Origin: Caulochytrium protostelioides
Taxonomy: Eukaryota > Chytridiomycota > Caulochytriomycetes > Caulochytriales > Caulochytriaceae
Length of the DNA stretch: 64,000 bases
Reading direction: 5' to 3'
Assembly: GCA_003615045.1 (NCBI GenBank)
Contig: ML014143.1
Span: 1 to 64,000 of the forward strand
Positions 32,548 through 43,582 of the stretch are shown piece by piece. The notes beneath the pieces are model-generated. The model saw only the letters and a program-made list of their open reading frames with translations. It had not been told where the DNA came from and made no database searches. Position 1 is the stretch's first letter. Each line of letters begins with the position of its first letter. A program made the position numbers and the translations under genes.

Positions 32548-33115
32548 GCCGGGCTCTGATGGGCTTTCGATAAGGGCACTGAGGCGGCTCTACGCCTGCT
32601 CGCGCCCTCCCGCGCCGTCTCACTGACGCTGCTGTTGCATAAAATCGTTATTTATTGTTGATGGGTCCTGCTGTGTTTTGGATCGTCCGCGCGGCCGCGG
32701 AGTGGTATGGAGGGGCGCGGAGGGGGACCACGATCGGCGGCCAGGGACCGCCGCGGCCGACGGACGGCGCGAGGACGGGCGACAGTGGCGCAGTGAAGCC
32801 TCCGTGAGTCCCCGCCCCAGGCCGCACCATGCGTGGCGGCGGCGGCGGAGGCTACGGCGGTATGGGCGGCGGCTATGCTGTCTCGTGTCAGCGCCGCGTG
32901 GACGCCGCGACGGCCCGGGCCGATCCCCGCCGCTCGGCGTTAGGGGTGCACATCAGCACGTGACCGCGTCGCGACGACGGTTCGCCACGCATCCAGAGGC
33001 CTGAGGCCCTGGTCGGCGGAGACGGCGTCCACGCCGTGGCCGGTGCTTTCTCCCCTTACCGCCGCCGACGCTGCTGCTGCCGTCGCCGTCGCCGTCTCCG
33101 CCTCCCAACGCCACC
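32548..33115. other. Gap before the DUF1748-like gene
   Basis: 3' region of the seven-TM gene and promoter of the next. No gene seen. Confidence 0.6.
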
Positions 33116-33670
33116 ATGCCCTTCCGCCCCTTCCGCTTGCTCTTCGACGCCGCCGCCATCAGCACGGTGCTGGCGGGCGCCCGCCGCGTGGGCAACTATG
33201 GTATGGTCTCGCTCTCGACGTTTCGATGGCGCTGACAGTGTGCATGCCCACTCACCTGTATCATGCTGAGCTTTTGACCATGTGATCTGGTATACGATGC
33301 GATCATATCACCACGGCCGTGATGCGGCCATGGCTCCTCGATGATACTATCATCATACTGTCATGATGCTGCCTTCATGACGCCGTCTATGCCGTGCCAA
33401 ATGGGTTGATTGGGCTGGCCGCGTGCAGAGGTCAACACGGACCAGTTCGAAAACACAACATTGCGGCAGACGCTGAACATGTTTGTCTCCGGGGGCGACT
33501 GGATCCTGGATACGGTGATCTCGCAGATGGAACAGTACCCGCAGCACTTCCCCCACAAGGCGGGCGAGAAAGTGGCCTCCCGCGCCCCCACCGCCGGGAG
33601 CCAAGCCTCGACGATTGGTCGTCTCCTGGGGTGGTCCGCTGGCACTTCTTCCTCCAGCGATTCCAAATAG
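33116..33670 (+). CDS. DUF1748-like small protein, one intron
   Basis: Exon 1 (33116-33200) starts in CCACC-ATG and codes MPFRPFRLLFDAAAI, then STVLAGARRVGNY. Exon 2 (33429-33670) continues in phase with EVNTDQFENTTLRQ and GDWILDTVISQMEQYP and ends at TAG. The joined product has 108 residues. The pattern of a short hydrophobic start with FDAxxxSTxLAGxRR followed by GDWIxDxxVxxM resembles the fungal DUF1748 family, about 80-100 residues and probably mitochondrial or membrane-linked; its function is not known to me. The tail after PHKAGEK is Ser-rich and extra. Neither exon alone makes sense, which supports the splice. Confidence 0.72.
33201..33428 (+). other. Intron of the DUF1748-like gene
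   Basis: 228 bases, donor GTATGG, acceptor GTGCAG, phase 1. It is more AT-rich than the exons. Confidence 0.7.
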
Positions 33671-33769
33671 ACAGAGTGTACATAAGAAGTCTGGATGCAG
33701 TATATAGACAGAGGCGCGAGCGTCGCGGGTTCCGCCCCGTGGGTTGCAGTCACACGGATCGAGCAGCGC

Positions 33770-36700
33770 CTAGGCCGCGGCCGTCACGACCTTGAACCAG
33801 CGCAGGAGCAGCGAGGCTGTGCCTTCGGGCAGCGTGGGGACATGACCTGACATCATGAGGAGCGTCACCACTTCGTCGCGCGACCATGTGGGCTCCGCGG
33901 GCGAATTTTTGCTCGGCGGCACGGTGACAGCAGCCGTCGCTGCCGCGGCGGCGGCAGCAGTCGTCGTCGTGGCGGCCGCGGCGCCCTTGGCCGTGCGCGG
34001 GCGTTCGTCTTCGCCGTCGGAGCCGGCGGCGGCGTCGGCGCCCAGCCCGCTGCCGGCCACGTCCTCGAGCGACGGCTTGGTCGGTGTGCCGAGCTGCGGC
34101 AAACGGAGCGTCCGCAGCGGCGAGGACGCCGACGGCGAGGCTGACGGGGACAGCGACGGCGATGCGGACGCCGTCAGGTCCAGACGGGAGAGCTCGGGGC
34201 GGCCGGCTCCGGCGCCCACAGGCGCCATCTCGACCACGGAAGGTCGCGAGGGCGTCGCGACGTCGTGGTCCGAGAGCCACGGCGTCGGCTCGACCATCAG
34301 GCCGCGCTTGCTAGCGGACCAGGTGTCGGGCCCCGCCGACGCAAACAGATACCGGTTCAGGAGGACGGCAACAGCCCACGTCATGTCGGTCGGGAACCAT
34401 TTCACGAGGCGGTGCAGATGCCCGAGGACGGCCTTGAAGGTGACAAAATCGGTGCGCGGCAGACCGGCGACGATGCGGTGCAGGTCCTGGGCCAGCCGGT
34501 CTTCGTGGACGGCATGGCGGCGGCGACGCGAGGAGGCCAGCGGCGGCGGGGGTGACGACGACGACGCGGTCGCCGTCGCCGTCGTCGCGACGCGGCCGCT
34601 GTAGTGTTGCTCCGACACGGCGACCATCGCAAGGCACATGGCATTGGGCAGGAGCGGCTGGTTGGTGTCCATGTAGTCCAGCGTCGCGACAAGCATCCGG
34701 ATCAAGCGGCCCGGTAGCGCCTCGTCCTGCAGTGCCCGCAGCGCTTCCTGGTGGCGACCCTGCCATTCGGCGTTGCTGAGGAACTGATCGAGCGCCGTCA
34801 ACTCGGCCATGTCGTGGTAGAACTGACTGACGCGGTGGTCCGTGTCGACCGGCGCCGCTGGATACTTCCGCGGCATCACGGTCGTCGTCGGCGCCTCCGC
34901 ATGCAGTAGCTGGCTCTTGGTCTTCAGACGCTCGTAGGAGGCGCTCTGGTGCGGCACGTAGCAGATCAATTCGGTCAGATAGGCTTCGGAAAGCAGCGCG
35001 CCGCCGGGCCGCGGCGCCATCCCCTCGTTGCAGTAGGCCAGCATGCGCGCCGCCCGCGCGGCCTCGTCCTCCTCGCCGAGACCGGTGTCGGCCAGCGCGT
35101 CGGTGGACGAGGCCAGACTGCTGCTAGATGCCGTCGCCGACGTCAACGCCGCAGCGAGACTGTCGGCCGATCCGTCCGCGCGGTCGCGCGCCGCGGCGGC
35201 ATCGTAGGGATCCACGATGCGGTGCACATCGTGCGCGTGGCGCAGCGCCCGTTTCTTGATGCGGTCAGGGACGGCGCGGGCGCGCTCCTGGTTCTGGATA
35301 AACTGGGCCATGCGCTTCGGGTCCATCCCGAAGCGGAACGTCTTGGCGAGCGTTGACGCGCCGCTGGCGCCGTTGCGCCGCGGCGCATAGAAGGGGTTCG
35401 AGCTACGTGCCGGCTTGGCCGCAGGGTCGCTGGTGCCGCCGGTCTTGGGCGCCGCCCGGATCACGGGAACGATCATGGCCGACGCACCACGGAGCAATGG
35501 CGGGCCGCCAGAGGTCGCTATGTCATGCAAAAGAACATCGCAAGATCAAGAAATGGACGCGTAAAGGTGAGTCGGCGTTCTTGCAATCAGCAATGCGCCG
35601 GATCGCACCATCACGGCGCGGCGCGGTGAATCGCAGGGCAAAGAGCAAAGAGGCATGGGTCTTACGTTTGGATCCGGCCACGGGGATCGGCAAAGGCGGT
35701 GGCGAGCGCAGGCGGGCCAGCATGGCCGCGCGATGGGTGGCTTCCCAGCTCGCGGGCATGGTGGCCGCAGGCGAGGCGGCGCCGGCCACGGTCTGGGCGG
35801 CCGGCGACGCGTCTCCCGTGCTGCGCTGCGATTCGACGGACGGCAGCACCGATGGCATCATATCCGACGGCGGCGTGGACGGCGCAACGGCCGACGCATT
35901 CTCGTCTGCGGCGTCGACGGACGCTCCGGCTGCCGCAGCCGACGCCGCGTCGGGCGATGATGCCGCGGGGTCGGCGGGTCGGAGCGCCGGGGGCTCCTCC
36001 GGCAGATCGAACGACACGTTGAGATGGGACGCGCGCGGCGACGCGTGCTTCGATCCCCTGCTGAGGCCGCCGAGACTGCTGCGCAGACTGCTGGTCCGCG
36101 AGAGCGCCGCGCTGCCAGACAGGACCTCAGGTGCGGCGGCGGCGGTGGCGGCGGGTTTATGAATGACCGGGGTGCGGCGGACCAGTTCCGGCCGTGCCGG
36201 CGGCGCGGTCGTGAGCGGCGTCGGCATCACGGGCGCTTTGGCCTTCTTGGGAGCGCCGTCGCCGTCGCCATCGCCGGAGGCCGTGCCTTCGGCGTCGGCA
36301 GCAGCGCGGCGGTGCTTGTCCTTCTTGGACTTCGACTTCTTGTGCTTTTTGCGCGGCGCGTCGTCGTCGGCAGCCGCTTCTGTGGTGGCGTCGTCGGCCG
36401 CCTTGAGGTCGGTCGACACCGTCGTGTCCGCCGCGTCCTCCACCGATGTCGACGATGCGATCGCCGAGAGCAGTGCTGAAGCGTCAGTGCTGCCGGCTGC
36501 GGACCCGGGGGATCCGGCCGTGGCGTCAGGCAGCGTGGCCTCCGTCACGTCCGGCAGGGTGGTCGGGGTGCCACGGCGTCCAGCGCTGCTGGGGGGGCTG
36601 CCGGACGCGAGGGTGCCCGAGAGAGTGCGCGTGCCCGGGGCTGAGCTACGCGGCGTCGGACGGCCGCCGGCGCTCGAGCGACGGATGATCGCGGGACCCG

Positions 36701-39700
36701 CCAGGCTCGTCGTCGACACGGCGGCCGTGCCGGAAGGGTCTGCTGCCGATGTCGTGCGCGCCGGTTCCGCTGTGGCCGGCCGCGGCGCCGGGCTAGCGGC
36801 GCGGTCGCCGCCGTCGCCGCCGCGGGGTTCGGTCTCGTCTTGAAGTGCGCGGCACTCCGCGGCAGCGTGCGCGGCGCCGCCGTCGGGGTCGCCACCGGGG
36901 GACTGGTCGCTGACTTGCGGACCAGTCGCCGCTGAAGCGGATAATGAGCCCGCGGAGAAGCGGGGGGTCGAGGCGGACGCGGCGCCCAATGGCGCCACGG
37001 ATGGCGGCGACACGCCGCCGACGCCGGCAAAACGGCTGCCGCCCGTGGCCGTCCCATTGGCAGTCATGTCTGCCGTCGCCGCTGTGTCTTCAGGTACGGC
37101 GCTGTCAGCCAAAGCTTGCCCGGCCGATGACGGCGGTGAGGTGACCGTGGCTTCCGGCGTGCCCGCGGCCACCGCGGCCACCGCTGTGGCCGTTGTCGCC
37201 GTGGATGCCGATCCAGCGGCCCCGGCCGCCGAGGCGGCGCTCGCCTTGGCAGGGAGCGGCGGCAGCGGCGTCTGAGCCAGGCGACGCTTCGCCTCCATCC
37301 CCCGGCTGTCGGCGCCGTTGCCGGCATCAGAAGCGGTGTCAGGATTTGCCGTGCGCGCGCCAGCACGCCGGTCAGCGTCGGAAGGTGAGCTCCGGCGGAC
37401 GGCGGCGACGGCAGGCGCGCCGAGGCCATCGCCGCCGAGGCTGAGACGTCCGTCATCGCTGAGGAGGACGCGTGATCCGCCGCCGCGGCCGTGCTGACTC
37501 ATCGCCTGCACGAGTTTGACCAGATCGGCGCGCGAGGGCGCGCTGCCGCCGGCGGCCGACGTCGCCGGCCCGCCCGGGCCCATCGGCAACCCCGTCCGGA
37601 CCTCGAGCTGCGCACCTGTAATAACGAACCGAGCGTTCGGATCGATCATGGTCTTGCCGGGCCGGCCGCCCGTGCGCGCCGTCGGCTTCGTCACGTGCAT
37701 GTGCGCATTCAGCGCATCCATCGAGAGCCCTGGCCCGTCCAGGTGGAAGCGCACGCGGGCAGCGCCCGTCTCGCCGGCCGGCGTGCGTCCGACCGCGTGG
37801 CCGGCGATCGTATGCGACGGCGACAGCCCCGTCGTGTCCGCCTCCGAGTCGTCGTCCTGCTGGATGACGCCGCCGTGGAGGACATGACGGAACTCGGGAT
37901 GGCTGCCCATCGCGTCTGCCGTGGCCACGTGGCTGTGCTGCATGGCGAGAAACGCCACGGTCCGCGCAACGCCGACGCCCCCCGAGGCCGGGCCGCGGCT
38001 GCGGCCATGGGCGCCCACGCCGTACAGCCGGCCGCGGCCGTCGCGCGCCACGGCGGCGCCCACCCCGCGCGTCGGCATCGTCGCAGTGAGCTCGGGCAGA
38101 CTCGCTTTCGTGGCCGGCAGCAACGCGAGACCCCGCGGTGACGCACCCATCCCGCCGCTCGCGTCGTCAGAGCCATCGAAAGCGGCCCAATCCCTCGCGT
38201 CACCCGTGAGCGCGAGCAAGTCGGGCGAGCTCCCGTGCAGCGCGCCCGTCGGCCACCACCGTTGTGGCGATGCGTTACGGTCATCGCCGTCCGCTCTGAC
38301 GCCGCGTAGAAAGGCCATAGCAGTCGCATCGGCGTCGGCACCGACGCCACCGTCGCCTTCGCCGCCGTGCAGCCAGGTGCGGCCACGCGGCGGCCAGGGT
38401 CGCATGAGATGGGCATGGCTCAGGGCCGCGGCGGCGAGCGAGACGCCCTGCCCGACCCAAGCCGCGGCGCCCGTGGTGCCGCTGCCCTCACTCGGTTTCC
38501 GCAACAGCGGCGCACTGCGCCGTCGCGTCAGCGTCGACGGCGTGGGCCGCTGCGGCGTTTCGGGGTCACGGGTCGGCGGCTCGGCTGAGGAGGGCCGGCG
38601 CGGCATGGCGTCCGGGTCGAGGTCCTGGCCAAATTCAAAGAGGAGCAGCTCCGGGGAGCTCTCGTGGCGCTGGCGGGCGGCGGCAGCTCCCGACGGGTGG
38701 GGGCCGCACCGGGCGCGGGCGGCGCGAAGGCCACGGGCGCTGGTCCGGGCGGCGCTGGTGCCGGACACCGGGCGGGCGTCGGCGTCGACGGCGCCGGCTG
38801 CGTTCAGGGGCATCTTCTGGGCAATGCCGTCGAGCATGAACGAGCGATACATCATCGTCGAGGACGTGGATGCCGTTTGCGGCGCCGCCAACCCCGCAGA
38901 ACGGCCACTGCGGTCGGCGACGGCGCCGTCGCGCAGCGGCTCAGGCGAGCCCGACCGCGAGCCCGGGAGGGACATCGAGCCAGAAAACACGTGACTGAGT
39001 CCGAACGCCGATGTCTCGCGCGAGCCAGTGCGGCCGTTATCGCCCACGAGCCGATGCGCTGCGGTCGAGCCTGCGGCACTGCGGTCGATCCCGCCGACGG
39101 CTGAATCGACGACGAAGCCGTCGTCGCCGGGGACCGCCGAGACGGACGGCCGCCCGCCTCGCCGTGACGGCGAGGTGCGGGGTCGTCCGCCCACGCCGTG
39201 ACCGACGGCGGCAACTTCGTCGTCGACTCGGCCGTCGGCGCCTGCGCCGCGTGGCGGGGAGGCTGCCATACCGGCTGGTCCCGGAGGGCGACGGCGGTCG
39301 GAGTGCCAAGCCGGTGTGGCCGTCGCGTCGGGCCACGCGGAAGGGGTGCCGTCGGCGGGCATAGACTGGGTGCGCGTGCGGCCCACCTTGGAGGGGCCTT
39401 GCCAGGCCATCGACGGCGGCATCCACATCATGCGCAGCTGCTGGACCATGGCCGCGTAAGCCGCGTCATGCCGGTCTTCGTCGGCGTCGTTGTCCAAGGT
39501 ATCGGAAACGCCACTCTTGTGGCTGCCGTGCGTTCCTGCGGCATGGTCGTCGTCAGCGACGTGGGCGAACGTGACGCGGGGCGATGGCGACCGCGGACGT
39601 CGGGCGAGACGAGCGATGTCGCCTTGCGGCGACACCCGCGGGTCGCCCGCCGAGGTATGCGGACGGATGGGCGGCAGCACGTCATTAACGGCCGGCTGGG

Positions 39701-40316
39701 GCGACCGCTGCCGGTGCCACGGGCCTCTGCTGCGTGGGCCACCGTGGGAGGCGCCATCAGGGCTGAGCGGCCATTCGGTATACGTCGAGGCGCTCGGAGG
39801 CGATCCGGTCGGGCGGAACCGCTCGGACTCGTGCCGGCGCGGTGAAGCCGGATCGGGGTGGCGCGCTGCGGGCGGCCGGGCGACGCGCGACAGCGCGGCC
39901 GGCGTCGCGACGGTCGACGGGAACGCGCCCGACATCGTCTGCGGCCGCGGGAGGTGGAGCGCCATGTACCGGTCATACCCGTCGGGCGCCGAGAAGTACG
40001 GCGACCGCTCGCCGACGAGCGCCTCCTGCGCCAGCAGCTGTGCCACATACTCGCCGTGGTTCCACGGGCGGCTGCAGAAGTTCTCGCGCGGCTGCCGCGA
40101 GGTCGTGAGCGTGTTCAGGCGGTGCGAGCGGGTCGTCGCACGGGGGCGCCGGATCCCGAGCTGGTGGTACAGCTCCAGCACAGGGCCATGGTGCAAGTAG
40201 CAGTGCGAGTTGTAGACGCAACACCCGCCGCCGTCGATGAGAAGGGGTGGTGGCGTCGCGGCGGCAGCATGCGCCGTGGGCGCCGCGGTCGCAGCTGGCG
40301 GCGCGAGCGGCGACAT
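33770..40316 (-). CDS. Very large, mostly disordered protein with C-terminal RhoGAP-like region (two exons)
   Basis: Two long frames join through a GT-AG intron (35518-35665): exon 1 40316-35666 and exon 2 35517-33770. The sum is 6399 bases, divisible by three, giving 2132 residues. The N-terminus has a conserved-looking stretch (HCYLHHGPVLELYHQLGI to SPYFSAPDGYDRYMALHLP, about 38-120). Then come about 1400 residues of Ser/Pro/Ala/Thr/Asp-rich disorder with a Lys-rich block (RKKHKKSKSKKDKHRR). The exon 2 part has helices around LVATLDYMDTNQPLLPN and FVTFKAVLGHLHRLVKWFP, loosely like the second half of OCRL/INPP5B RhoGAP domains, without a visible arginine finger. The family is not recognised. 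If the intron is wrong, there are two genes, the second starting at ATG 35476. Confidence 0.6.
35518..35665 (-). other. Predicted intron joining two long frames
   Basis: Donor GTAAGA after ...GGATCCAAAC, then a pyrimidine-rich stretch before acceptor ACATAG. Phase 1 is kept exactly. Without the splice, exon 1 reads on to 35523 with an unconserved tail. Confidence 0.65.
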
Positions 40317-41950
40317 GATGCGTCGCCGTCAGGGGATCCCGCCAGCGAAGGACCACTCGGGCAGGTCAGACAGACGGACGCGTCATGCGCGGCGGTGCCG
40401 GCGACACGCCCCCGGCGGCGGTCGTGGCAATCTCAGCGATGATCCGATGCTCGGCACGCCCGTGGTCGTGGAGAACGTGCGGCAGGATGGATGAAGGTCT
40501 AGCGTGGGATCGATATCGCGTCGTCGACGGAGCCGAGGCCGGCCAGGGCGAGCGACAGGGGTGGATGGCGCGGCATCCACGACCGGCAGCAGGGCCCCTG
40601 CCACTGAGCAAGCGAGCGCGCGCGTAGTTGAAGGGCGATCGATGGCGTTGGCCGTCAGCCGCCGGCGCTCATGATGGCCGCCACGGCCGTCGCCGTCGTG
40701 GACGCCGTCTGGCTGACCCGCGCGCCGCGGCCACCTTAGCAGGGTTTGGGGAGCCGTCGGTCGGCGCCGTTTCGGCCGCAGCGCGTGTGATCTGCCTCCC
40801 CTCGTGGGTGTGGCAGCGCCTAGCGCAGCTAGTAGGTTCTGGCGGAGTTTGCAGGTCCCTGCGATCCGTGCGCCGCCGCCGCCGTGGCCGCCGCCCGCCG
40901 CCCCCCGGTCTAGCGCCGTGCGTGCCGATCCCCTCGTTGTAAGCTCCCGCACGCCGTCGCCCATGCCCCATGCCGACGCCGCCGATGTCGGCAAGCCGGC
41001 CCCCGGGCCCACTGCCGGCTGTCGGGGAGACGCCGCTAGCCGCCTTGTTATGACACCGCGTCGGCCAATCGACGGGACAGCCCGACGGCACGCGACAGGA
41101 TCGCGGGATCGGAGAGACCGGCGCAGACCACCGTGATGGCGACACGGGTTCACCGTGGGTTCACCGGCGCCGTTTTCGCTTGGCAAGAGCGGCACCGGCG
41201 TCGGCAACGACCCATCGCTTCACAGCGAGGATGGGCCAATGGGCCCCGCAACGGTATGCCAGGGAATCAGGGCGCACAAGCGACGCGGCAAAGTAGGTCA
41301 ATTGATGATGATCTTCGAGTATAACCCCGTCGCTATGTTTTGCATCTACGGTATCCTTCGGTATCGGCAGCGACAGGCTCTCTTGCCAGACGGCGAGACA
41401 CCGTGCACGCCGATGCCGAAGGCGAGGCTGTGCCATCATGCGCTGATGCTGGCTGGCTCGCGAGATGATGGTTTGCACTCAGTCCGCATCTGGTTGTATA
41501 CAAAGGTGTCAAAAAAAAACGGTGTGGTCTATGCATCGCTGAACACTGTTTTCAGCAGATCGCTATTGGTTTGTTCGAACTCGATGCCGGTTTGATACCC
41601 ATCCCACCCGCTTCGGCGAAGAGATCGGTGACGCGTCATCATCCTTCATGAGTGTGGAACATGCGACACCAGTCATGAAAATCGATGTCTCCAGATCGTC
41701 GCGAGGTGTGCAAAGTAAACAGTCCAATCCTGTTGATGAAACCCGGCGCCTTCCGAGTCCGCTGACCACTCCCACTACCAGCAACGAAGTGATGGAAACT
41801 GAAGACTAAATGCTATAACATGAAACATAAATGAAAAGAGCTAATGAAAGTTTCAACGTGCGACATTCCGACACCTGAGGGGGGAGTACCTGTTTTCCGT
41901 TTTGCAATGATGGAAAACACGGTCCGGGGAGGACCGCGTCGGGCTCGCGA
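40317..41950. other. Gap between large gene and UDP-glycosyltransferase
   Basis: No supported gene. From about 41300 to 41900 the base composition is clearly less GC-rich and stop-dense. The left half holds the large gene's promoter; the right half is the glycosyltransferase 3' region. Confidence 0.55.
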
Positions 41951-43582
41951 TCAGAGGCCCACGAGGTGGCGCAGGCATGTCACCGAAGCGTAAAGGAGGC
42001 CGAACTTGACACAGGCCCAGGCCGCAGCGTTCGGATCACTGACCTGCGGCCAGTAGGAGGTTAGGCGCAAGAGCTCATGACGTTGGGCGGCTTCCGGAAC
42101 CCCGGCCTTCCTGGCCGCCGTGGCCGCGACCTGTAGCAGCCGCTGGAGATGAGCTTCCTCGTCGATCTGGCGCCGCAGATGCGCGACCGCAGCCGGGATG
42201 CCGCCCGCAGCCTGCGCGCGCTGCCGGAAGAACATGGCTTTGGCCTTGAACAGCGGTTCGTTGAGCAAGCGGTAGAGCTTGCTGACGATCTCGTCTTCAG
42301 TGAAGAAGGGCGGGTCGCTCAGCGTCAGGCCGGTACCGACCTCGTCGATGCGCGAGCACATGTTGACGCAGTCGAGCCAGGCCGGGATACAGAGCATGAC
42401 GGCGCCAGTCCAGAGGGCCTCGGCGGCGCTGTTGCCGCCGCCGTGCGAAACAAATACGGCGCAGTCTTCGAGTTCCGCGAGCGGGTCCTCGACCCACGGC
42501 ACGAGCGTCACGTTCGCGGGGACGGCGTCCATGTCCTTGGGCCACAAATCGCGGGCCAGCTTCCACCGCACGTCGGCATCGACCTGGCCGAGAGCGCGCA
42601 GGAGCACGTCGCGGCGGTCCGGCAAGATCTGGTAGATCGTACCCAGGTTGACATAGATGCGCGGACGGCTGCCCTGCGGCCGGAAGCGGACCTGCGACGG
42701 CGGCGTGCGCGGCGGCGACATGACGCCGGACAGCGACGCGGTGCTCGCGGCTTCCGGCATCGTGGCGGCGGCGGCGGCGACGGGGTCTGAGCGCTTTGGA
42801 TGGATAAAAGCGCCGATGAGGGCAAGGTTAGCGGGCGCAGCGATAGGCTGCTCGAAGCCGAAGACGCCCGGCGCGATGATACTGCGGGCGCGGACGCCGT
42901 AGTCCTCGGGCCGGAAGGAATCGAAGTGGATGTGCGGATGCGCGCGGCGGCGGCGGACGAGCTGCTTGTATGCGGCGCTGCGGGCGATGGCCCAGATGAC
43001 TTGGCAGCGGTAGAACAGCTGGTGGAGGCTGCCGAGGAAGGTCGGGTGCACGGGGCCCCCGAGCCCGACGCGACGCTCGAACGGCGCGAGGTTGAGCAGA
43101 AGGAAGCGGAACCCGCCCGGCGCGAGGATGGTGAACGGGATATCGAACGAGATCGCGAGGTCAAGGCCAGCGTTGGTGGTCCAATCGCAGATCATGTAGT
43201 CCGGACGGCCCTCGGCCTTCAGGAGCGCGAGCAGCCGCTCGTATGGCTGGAAGTATGCCGCGTCGCCAAACATCAGGTCGGTAAGCAGATCGGGGATGAG
43301 CGACGCCGTCGCGGACGGACGCTGCGTCTGGGCGAACGTATTCATGCGCCGCTGGAATTTAGGGTCGATGTCGTTGAATGTCGGAAAAAACTCCACCCGC
43401 GCTTTGGGGGTAGACGGGGTGCTCTGCTTGCCGGAGGCCTGGGCCGCGGCAAGGATGCGTTCGGCATTGCCGCCGCTTGCAAAGAGGATCCGCTGGTCCG
43501 GCAACTGCTCCGCCAGCGCCAGCGCCAGGCGCGTCATGGGCAGCACCTCGCCGAGGTTGTCATTGCACGTGAACAGCAGCAT
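41951..43582 (-). CDS. GT1-family UDP-glycosyltransferase
   Basis: Transfers sugar from a UDP-sugar to a lipid or small acceptor; the acceptor is unknown. It has 543 residues and starts at an ATG with MLLFTCNDNLGEVLPMTRLA, the first strand and helix of the GT-B fold with a Gly near the start. An N-terminal acceptor domain (1-300) and a disordered linker (about 270-305) are followed by IYVNLGTIYQI (about 309). The UGT signature is VPWVEDP (about 361), FVSHGGGNSAAEAL (about 377) and the region to about 422, where the usual HGG-N...E is present. The C-terminus (about 518-543) is hydrophobic and may anchor it to the ER membrane, as in animal UGTs. No signal peptide is obvious. Confidence 0.88.
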   Translation of the reverse strand: MLLFTCNDNLGEVLPMTRLALALAEQLPDQRILFASGGNAERILAAAQASGKQSTPSTPKARVEFFPTFNDIDPKFQRRMNTFAQTQRPSATASLIPDLLTDLMFGDAAYFQPYERLLALLKAEGRPDYMICDWTTNAGLDLAISFDIPFTILAPGGFRFLLLNLAPFERRVGLGGPVHPTFLGSLHQLFYRCQVIWAIARSAAYKQLVRRRRAHPHIHFDSFRPEDYGVRARSIIAPGVFGFEQPIAAPANLALIGAFIHPKRSDPVAAAAATMPEAASTASLSGVMSPPRTPPSQVRFRPQGSRPRIYVNLGTIYQILPDRRDVLLRALGQVDADVRWKLARDLWPKDMDAVPANVTLVPWVEDPLAELEDCAVFVSHGGGNSAAEALWTGAVMLCIPAWLDCVNMCSRIDEVGTGLTLSDPPFFTEDEIVSKLYRLLNEPLFKAKAMFFRQRAQAAGGIPAAVAHLRRQIDEEAHLQRLLQVAATAARKAGVPEAAQRHELLRLTSYWPQVSDPNAAAWACVKFGLLYASVTCLRHLVGL

